Source: Anthonomus grandis grandis
Taxonomy: Eukaryota; Arthropoda; Insecta; Coleoptera; Curculionidae
Length of the DNA: 64,000 bases
NCBI RefSeq assembly: GCF_022605725.1
Contig: NC_065564.1
Location: 1,302,001-1,366,000, forward strand
Direction: 5' to 3'
The notes beneath the pieces were generated by a model. The model ran no database searches and was not told the origin of the DNA. It saw only the letters and a program-made list of their open reading frames with translations. Made by a program: the position numbers and the translations under genes. Shown here piece by piece: positions 56,760 through 64,000 of this stretch. Position 1 is the first letter of the stretch, and every line of letters starts with the position of its first letter.

Positions 56760-58960
56760 TCCCCGTATAACTCAGTACTGATGAGACCCAGAGGGACGAA
56801 ACTTTCAACAATAGTACCTCATATGTCACGTAATATTTGCTGTAAATTTCAAATTTTTTGGTAAAGTAGTTTTTGAATTACAGGAGTTTAAATGTACTGT
56901 TAGAGTAATAAAAAAAAATCATTCAACCTGGTATAAGATCTCCGTTACGTTTAAATAACTTTTTACTGATGAGGTCTAGAAGGATGAAACTTTCCACAAT
57001 AGTACCTCATATGTCAAGTAATATTTGCTGTAAATTTCAATTTTTTTGGTCAAGTAGTTTTTGAATTACAAGAGTTTCAAAATACGGTTCAAGTAATAAA
57101 AAAAACGTTCATCCTGGTATAAGGTCTCCATTACATTTAAATAACTTTTTACTGATGAGGTCTAGCAGGACGAAACTTTCCACAATAGTACCTCATATGT
57201 CAAGTAATATTTGCTGTAAATTTCAATTTTTTTGGTTAAGTAGTTTTTGAATTACAGGAGTTTGAAAATACGGTTCTAGTAATAAAAAAAAACGTTCATC
57301 CTGGTTTAGGGTCATCCATTACGTTTAAATAACTTTTTACTGATGAGGTCTAGAAGGACGAAACTTTCCACAATAGTACCTCATATATCAAGTAATATTT
57401 ACTGTAAATTTCAATTTTTTTGGTCAAGTAGTTTTTGGATTACAGGAGTTTCAAAATACGGTTCTAGTAATAAAAATAAACGTTCATCCTGGAATAAGGT
57501 CTCCATTACATTTAAATAACTTTTTACTGATGAGGTCTAGAAGAACGAAACTTTCAACAATAGTACCTCATATGTCAAGTAATATTTGCTGTAAATTTTA
57601 ATTTTTTTGGTCAAGTAGTTTTTGGATTACAGGAGTTTCAAAATACGGTTCAAGTAATAAAAAAAAACGTTCATCCTGGTATAAGGTCTCCATTACATTT
57701 AAATAACTTTTTACTGATGAGGTCTAGAAGGACGAAACTTTCAGCAATAGTACCTCATATATCAAGTAATATTTGCTGTAAATTTCAATTTTTTTGGTCA
57801 AGTAGTTTTTGGATTACAGGAGTTTCAAAATACGGTTCAAGTAATAAAAAAAAACGTTCATCCTGGTATAAGGGCTCCATTACGTTTAAATAACTTTTTA
57901 CTGATGAGGTCTAGAAGGACGAAACTTTCAGCAATGGTACCTCATATATCAGGTAATAATTGCTGTAAATTTCAATTTTTTTGGTTAAGTAGTTTTTGAA
58001 TTACAGGAGTTTAAATGTACTGTTCGAGTAATAAAAATAAACGTTCATCCTAGAATAAGGTCTCCATTACATTTAAATAACTTTTTACTGATGAGGTCTA
58101 GAAGGACGAAACTTTCAACAGTAGTACCTCATATGTCACGTAATATTTGCTGTAAATTTCAATTTTTTTGGTCAAGTAGTTTTTAAATTACAGGAGTTTC
58201 AAAATACGGTTCAAGTAATAAAATAAACGTTCATCCTGGAATAAGGTCTCCATTACATTTAAATAACTTTTTACTGATGAGGTCTAGAAGGACGAAACTT
58301 TCAGCAATAGTACCTCACATGTCAAGTAATATTTGCTGTAAATTTCAATTTTTTTGCTCAAGTAGTTTTTGAATTACAGGAGTTTCAAAATACGGTTCTA
58401 GTAATAAAAATAAACGTTCATCCTGGAATAAGGTCTCCATTACATTTAAATAACTTTTTACTGATGAGGTCTAGAAGGATGAAACTTTCAACAATAGTAC
58501 CTCATATGTCAAGTAATATTTGCTATAAATTTCATTTTTCTAAGTTAAAAAGTTTTTGAGTTATAAGTCTTTAAATATAGAGCCCTTGTAATAAGAAAAA
58601 ACGTAAATCCTGGTACAAGGTCGTCATTATCTTCAAATAACTTTTGACTAATGAGACCCAGAAGTATGAAACTTGCACCAATAGCACTTCATATATGAAG
58701 TAATATTTTCTATAAATTTCAATTTTTTTGGCTAAGTGGTTTTTGAATTATAGGAGTTTAAAGGTACTGTCCGGGTAACAAGAAAATTCACTCATCCTGG
58801 TATAAGGTCTCCATTACGTTTAAATAACTTTTAACTGATGAGGCCTAGAAAGACGAAACTTTTACCAACGGTACCTCATAGCCCACGTAACATTTGTGAA
58901 AAATTTCAATTTTTTTCCCCAAGTAGTTTTTGAGTTTCAAATATAAGTAACAAGCTAAAA
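56760..58960. repeat. ~187-bp satellite array upstream of the linker exon
   Basis: About twelve units with landmarks TAACTTTTTACTGATGAGG, ACGAAACTTTC, AATAGTACCTCATATGTCAA and TTGAATTACAGGAGTTT, spaced 186-188 bp. Units near 58560-58960 are diverged. It lies immediately upstream of the Shaker linker exon, presumably in the first long intron. Confidence 0.93.
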
Positions 58961-59690
58961 AATTCACGCCTCATTGCTCCTGACTGATGAGGCCCAAAAA
59001 AACGAAACGTGCAAAATAAATACCTCAACCACCAACTGTTTTAACTACGATTTAAATTGTGGCCCAACAAATTACCTCCTCGCCCTAGCTCTAGTACTAA
59101 TAATGAACTCACAGCACTGCTTCATACCCATGGCACACGTTAATGGTGACACGTCGGTACTGAGCGTCGGTACCATAATATTATGGATATATAGTTGAAA
59201 TTCTTCTTTTTTTTTATTTTTATTTTGGCCGGTTTGAAATTTGATTTATCGGCGGGAAATTCAAATGTGCATTTTTGTTTTGTCGGGGACCATCAACGGG
59301 GTGGCCCCGTTTCAGGAGGTTACCGGCCACATAAAGTCGCTCGTTAATTCTAATTAATTATTTTTCTTATTGATTCTAATTAACGCGTCCAACTAGAGAA
59401 ACTCGTTGGCATTGATTGAAGGATCTGGGCTACGGATTTAGTAAATTAAATTAATTAGTTTTGCGTACCAGATCCTGTTCTATAGTTGACCATTTTGGCC
59501 CCTTTTATCGCCCTGTATTGACACCACGACCGCGAATCTCCCACTGACGTGACGTAGGGAAGGAAAAAAGGGTTGAGAAAACATCCCAGTTTTTTTTTCT
59601 CATCGATTTTGTTGTTTACTGTACCTGAGACGTTCGTTTGTTTATGCAGCAGTAGAGGAAAAAATGTGTCAAGAGGGAGTTTTTTTGAAG
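58961..59690. other. Unique sequence between two arrays
   Basis: Mostly non-repetitive, with a CRE-like double half-site (TGACGTGACGTA) near 59545-59556. A minus-strand ATG at 59174-59176 opens a 21-codon frame up to a GTGAGT donor after 59113, but its phase does not fit the Shaker linker exon, so I do not annotate it as an N-terminal exon. Confidence 0.45.
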
Positions 59691-59699
59691 AAAATTCAA

Positions 59700-62330
59700 A
59701 GAAAATGCAAATTTTGTTCGAATTGCTTTGAAGCTTTTATGAGGTTATAGGCACGTTCATAGTTAATTGGACAGAGAAGACCGGAAGTTAATTGGCCTTT
59801 TGGTTTATGAGTTACGAAGGTTTTTCTGAGGGTGGTCTGGAAAAAGTTTAAACCATTCTTAAAAATTTAAAATAAGACCAATTTATTTGAAACTTCTGCA
59901 AGTTTTAAAGAAATGTATTGTTAATAATTGGAAAAAGGTTGTAAATTAATTGGTCCATTATTTTATTAATTATGATTTTTTTGCAAGAAAAAGTCTAAGA
60001 ATTATTTTAGTTCATCTTTGAAAATTCATAAAAAATTCAAATCAAGACCAATTTACTTGAAACTTCTGCAAGTTTTAAAGAGATCTATTGTTAATAATTG
60101 GGAAAAGGTTGTAAGTTAATTGGTCCATTATTTTTTTAATTATAATTTTTTTTCCAAAAAAAGTCTAAGAATTATTTTAGTTCAACTTTAAAAATTCATA
60201 AAAAACTCAAATCAAAACCAATTTACTTGAAACCTCTGCAAGTTTTAAAAAAAACAATTGTTAATAATTGGGAAAAGGTTGTAAGTTAATTGGTCCATTA
60301 TTTTTTTAATTATGATTTTTTTTCCAAAAAAAGTCTAAGAATTATTTTACTTCAACTTTGAAAATTCATAAAAAACTCAAATCAAAACCAATTTACTTGA
60401 AACCTCTGCAAGTTTTAAAAAAAACAATTGTTAATAATTGGGAAAAGGTTGTAAGTTAATTGGTCCATTATTTTTTTAATTATGATTTTTTTTCCAAAAA
60501 AAGTCTAAGAATTATTTTACTTCAACTTTGAAAATTCATAAAAAATTCAAATCAAGACCAATTTACTTAAAACTTCTGCAAGTTTTAACGAAATCTATTG
60601 TTAATAATTGGGAAAAGGTTGTAAGTTAATTGGTCCATTATTTTATTAATTATGATTTTTTTGCAAGAAAAAGTCTAAGAATTATTTTAGTTCATCTTTG
60701 AAAATTCATAAAAAATTCAAATCAAGACCAATTTACTTGAAACTTCTGCAAGTTTTAAAGAAGTCTATTGTTAATAATTGGGAAAAGGTTGTAAATTAAT
60801 TGGTCCATTATTTTTTTAATTATGATTTTTTTTCCAAAAAAAGTCTAAGAATTATTTTAGTCCAACTTTGAAAATTCATAAAAAATTCAAATCATGACCA
60901 ATTTACTTGAAACTTCTGCAAGTTTTAAAGAAGTCAATTGTTAATAATTGGGAAAAGGTTGTAAGTTAATTGGTCCATTATTTTTTTAATTATGATTTTT
61001 TTTCCAAAAAAAGTCTAAGAATTATTTTAGTCCAACTTTGAAAATTCATAAAAAATTCAAATCATGACCAATTTGCTTAAAACTTCTGCAAGTTTTAAAG
61101 AAGTCAATTGTTAATAATTGGGAAAAGGTTGTAAGTTAATTGGTCCATTATTTTTTTAATTATGATTTTTTTTCCAAAAAAAGTCTAAGAATTATTTTAG
61201 TTCAACTTTGAAAATTCATAAAAAATTCAAATCAAGACCAATTTACTTGAAACTTCTGCAAGTTTTAAAGAAATCAATTGTTAATAATTGGGAAAAGGTT
61301 GTAAGTTAATTGGTCCATTATTTTTTTAATTATGATTTTTTTAAGAAAAAAAGTCTAAAAATTATTTTAGTTCAACTTTGAAAATTCATAAAAAATTCAA
61401 ATCAAGACCAATTTACTTGAAACTTCTGCAAGTTTTAAAGAAAATCTATTGTTAATAATTGGGAAAAGGTTGTAAGTTAATTGGTCCATTATTTTTTTAA
61501 TTATATTTTTTTTCCAAAAAAAGTCTAAGAATTATTTTAGTTCAACTTTGAAAATTCATAAAAAATTCAAATCAAGACCAATTTACTTGAAACTTCTGCA
61601 AGTTTTAAAGAAATCTATTGTTAATAATTGGGAGAAGGTTGTAAGTTAATTGGTCCATTATTTTTTTAATTATGATTTTTTTCCAAAAAAAGTCTAAGAA
61701 TTATTTTAGTTCAACTTTGAAAATTCATAAAAAATTCAAATCAAGACCAATTTACTTAAAACTTCTGCAAGTTTTAACGAAATCTATTGTTAATAATTAG
61801 GAAAAGGTTGTAAGTTAATTGGTCCATTATTTTTTTAATTATGATTTTTTTCCAAAAAAAGTCTAAGAATTATTTTAGTTCAACTTTGAAAATTCATAAA
61901 AAATTCAAATCAAGACCAATTTACTTGAAACTTCTGCAAGTTTTAAAGAAATCTATTGTTAATAATTGGGAGAAGGTTGTAAGTTAATTGGTCCATTATT
62001 TTTTTAATTATGATTTTTTTTCCAAAAAAAGTCTAAGAATTATTTTACTTCAACTTTGAAAATTCATAAAAAATTCAAATCAAGACCAATTTACTTGAAA
62101 CTTCTGCAAGTTTTAAAGAAATCAATTGTTAATAATTGGGAAAAGGTTGTAAGTTAATTGGTCCATTATTTTTGAAGTTATGATTTTTTTTCTAAAAAAA
62201 TGCCCAAAAATTTTTGTAGTGCAACTTCAAAAATTCAAATCAAGTCCGATTGACCCGAAACTTACACGAATCATACCCACACCTATGGACAATCAAACGG
62301 TACAAAAAAACCATCAGTCAACTGGCCTTC
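59700..62330. repeat. ~170-bp satellite array in the Shaker 5' region
   Basis: About fifteen units with landmarks AATTTACTTGAAACTTCTGC, TCTATTGTTAATAATTGGGA, GTAAGTTAATTGGTCCATTA and AATTATGATTTTTTTTCC, spaced 169-171 bp. Central units are nearly identical and the outer ones at each end are strongly diverged. It is related to the array at 49141-51923. Confidence 0.93.
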
Positions 62331-62580
62331 GCCTCTCAAACTCGTGACTTTTCCAAAAAACAACTCGTCACTTCCAAAAATCACTCTGACGCCACCGTCC
62401 CTTCCCCCCCCGTTCCCCCTTTACACTTCTCTAAATTTAAAAAAAAAACTGAACCTTGGCATTACAAATTCCAACTTATTAAACACGGAAGAGTATTTTT
62501 AATCCACTCGCATCCATACCAAGAGGATTGGAAACATTCTGAGATTTAAAAAAAAAAAAATTATTTTTTTTTTTACAACA
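62331..62580. other. Array edge and simple sequence
   Basis: The last diverged satellite units grade into unique sequence with C-runs and A-runs. The 99-codon plus-strand frame at 62250-62549 begins in a satellite unit and has no recognisable domain. Confidence 0.5.
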
Positions 62581-62760
62581 GTTTCCATGGGGCCCCCCGC
62601 AGTTGACCCCGAAGGGCCTCGATGACGTCACGGGCGTCGCAGGGCGTGCGCCGCGTCTCCCGTGACGTCAGCCCGAGGACCGAATCGGGTCGAGGGGGAA
62701 GACAAGGGGGAGGGAGGGGGGACCAACTCGTTCTTCCTTTTTTTTTCTTAGTATCCCCCG
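62581..62760. promoter_or_regulatory. CpG-rich block with paired CRE palindromes
   Basis: In an otherwise AT-rich window this block is strongly GC- and CpG-rich. It carries two perfect TGACGTCA palindromes at 62623-62630 and 62663-62670, 40 bp apart. CREB/ATF-family factors bind this octamer. The position, a few kb upstream of the first shared Shaker exon, fits an alternative promoter or enhancer. Confidence 0.45.
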
Positions 62761-63194
62761 ATGCTGGACCGGTGGCGAAAACTCCACTCACACTTTTCCA
62801 GAGTTTACTTGATTATGATAAGGGTGCACTGTGTTCCTGGACATATATATATATATGTATCTGAGATCCAGATCTTTTTATAAACAAATGCCTATACAGT
62901 TAATTTTAGAACTGGCTTTGGTTGTTTATATGCGGGCATAGTTCGGGCAGATTGATATAAATATTCCCGTGGTGTGACGTTTAAATAAACAATTTTAATT
63001 TTTTTTTCCACTCCCTCCCCCCCGTATGATGATTGTTTTTCTGGAAAATGCCGCGGCTATTTTCAGACAATTAATGTACTTCCCATTAAGTCGAAACGAA
63101 ACATCTGGAGGATTCAATTTTTTTTTTATAGAGATAAAACAAAAGAATGCGTGAGTGTTGTTTGTTTGTTTGTTTTTTGGTAAGGGAGGCTTAC
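62761..63194. other. Unique intronic or intergenic sequence
   Basis: Contains a TA microsatellite at about 62843-62855, AT-rich unique DNA and T-runs. No exon was recognised apart from the candidate that ends at 63195. Confidence 0.5.
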
Positions 63195-63285
63195 CTGGGC
63201 GGGGCAATGGGCCTCGCGTCCTGTCGCGGCCGGAGGACGGGGGTAAGCCCCCATTTCTCCAACTGCTCGAAGCGGGCAATGGTGC
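63195..63285 (-). other. Candidate Shaker 5' exon with a strong donor
   Basis: The minus strand ends in CCGCCCAG|GTAAGC, a near-consensus donor at 63194-63195. One frame is open across the block (GRTIARFEQLEKWGLTPVLR, then PRQDARPIAPP) and ends in the phase needed by the linker exon (AG+G). An in-frame TGA lies about 90 bp upstream of the donor with no ATG between, so the block is either untranslated or has an unseen upstream junction. The 5' end given is approximate. Confidence 0.3.
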
Positions 63286-63454
63286 GGCCCCTCACTCACC
63301 TCACTGCGTTAATTATTTCGTCTCTCATATATAAAAACGTGCCTCACACTACTACCCCCCTCCCACCACCGCCAATCCCTCAAACTCACTAAATGAACAA
63401 TAATAGTGAGGGAGTAGTAGATAATAACGAGAGAGAGAAAAAAACGATCCCGAC

Positions 63455-63540
63455 GTCGAGATTAGAGCGTCGTCGTCGTCAGAGGCTCCGGATCTGTCCA
63501 TGGAAAGCCATCTTCCATATTGGATAGTGCGCGATGGCAT
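63455..63540 (-). other. Candidate Shaker N-terminal coding exon
   Basis: An ATG at 63538-63540 on the minus strand opens MPSRTIQYGRWLSMDRSGAS then DDDDALIS. It can end at AC|GTCGGG (63455) in exactly the phase the linker exon needs, giving ...LIS-T-SLPKLSS. The donor is weak, but the T1 exon uses a similar GTCGGT. There is no sequence match to a known Shaker N-terminus, and the DDDD run is a GAC repeat, so this is only a candidate. Confidence 0.22.
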
Positions 63541-63779
63541 CCCTCTCTTATTAAGGGCCTTGTTGCCAAAACGGGAAATTCAATTAGGAAATTACTATAC
63601 TGCCCAAACGGGAATCAATCCTGAAGGGCCTCCTCACTGCCCTCACTGTCTTCTTTCAATTATTAAACTCTCTGCACTCACTCACTCACTTTTAATAATA
63701 ATAGATACAGTGTCCCACCGAGAAGTGGCCGTCCCCGCGGGGTTTAAAATGGGCGAAAGACAAAAGGGCGGCGGCTTCG

Positions 63780-64000
63780 GGGGCGACTTAAAGGGGGGCT
63801 GATGGGCCCCCTCGGTGGCCCCATTGCGGGGGGGTTCGCGCGCGTGTGTCACGGGGCGGGGGGGGATACGCTGACGTCACGCGGAGGACACACGCTCGGC
63901 TTCCGCGGTCGCCGACTGACTGAAGGGGATCCCGAAGGATCGGGCGGGATCGACGGGAGTCGGCTCGGGTCGGATTTGACGAGGGCGCCGTTGCCGGTTC
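63780..64000 (-). promoter_or_regulatory. GC-rich, CpG-rich region, possible Shaker promoter
   Basis: The right end of the window is GC-rich with G-runs. It has a perfect TGACGTCA at 63872-63879 and a TCAGTCAGTC stretch (minus strand, near 63913-63922) that resembles the arthropod initiator TCAGT. It could be the start of the Shaker transcription unit or of a divergent neighbour. The window ends here. Confidence 0.4.

Noticed and set aside
59113..59176. Short minus-strand ATG frame ending at a GTGAGT donor, considered as a Shaker N-terminus
   Set aside because: It leaves one base, while the linker exon needs two, so the join would shift the frame.
62573..62791. Minus-strand frame with RETRRTPCDARDVIEALRGQ, resembling the PYDVRDVIEQ segment of KCNQ channels
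   Set aside because: The likeness rests on a few residues, several of which are dictated by the GACGTCATC of a CRE palindrome. Spacing is off by one residue, a stop follows shortly and no neighbouring KCNQ exon exists.

Overview
The window is animal nuclear DNA, almost certainly from an insect or other arthropod. It is AT-rich and intron-rich, most of it is tandem repeat, and two multi-exon genes read clearly on the minus strand. One is the arthropod Shaker (Kv1) voltage-gated potassium channel, whose exons read almost residue for residue like the Drosophila protein from the T1 domain to the C-terminal ETDV. The other is a mitochondrial carrier of the SLC25A39/SLC25A40 type (Drosophila relative Shawn). 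The order or species cannot be fixed from the sequence alone.

Layout from left to right. 1-8080: a ~500-bp satellite in two blocks, split by a low-complexity stretch. 8568-11535: a ~181-bp satellite array downstream of the carrier gene. 11735-16889: the carrier gene, five coding exons (377 codons plus stop), with different tandem repeats in introns 1, 2 and 3 (counted from the 5' end). 17090-28700: intergenic or Shaker 3'-flanking DNA made of ~180-bp arrays nested inside a degenerate ~190-bp satellite, plus two non-repetitive low-complexity stretches. 28816-56733: the supported Shaker exons. 56760-64000: the Shaker 5' intron or flank, with ~187-bp and ~170-bp arrays, then a CpG-rich region with CRE palindromes that probably holds promoters and first exons. 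No N-terminal coding exon could be proven.

Shaker, read on the minus strand, runs: linker exon, T1 exon, S1-S3 exon, S4/S5 exon, pore exon version B, pore exon version A, S6 exon, C-terminal exon. The two pore exons are each 130 bp, with identical phases and the same selectivity filter. Including both would break the frame, so they must be mutually exclusive. Version B changes two outer-vestibule positions that are known pharmacological determinants. A G-rich arm in the B-A intron can pair either with a C-rich arm in its own intron or with a C-rich tract upstream of exon B, which suggests a competing-RNA-structure switch.

The most unusual large-scale feature is the repeat landscape. About ten satellite families, mostly with 170-190 bp units, fill nearly every long intron. 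A 13.5-kb array of a 182-bp monomer with higher-order structure lies between the S6 and C-terminal exons of Shaker. Several arrays are bracketed by direct duplications of the surrounding sequence. A separate foldback family has strictly alternating G-quadruplex and complementary arms and is bounded by terminal inverted repeats in the T1-S1 intron.
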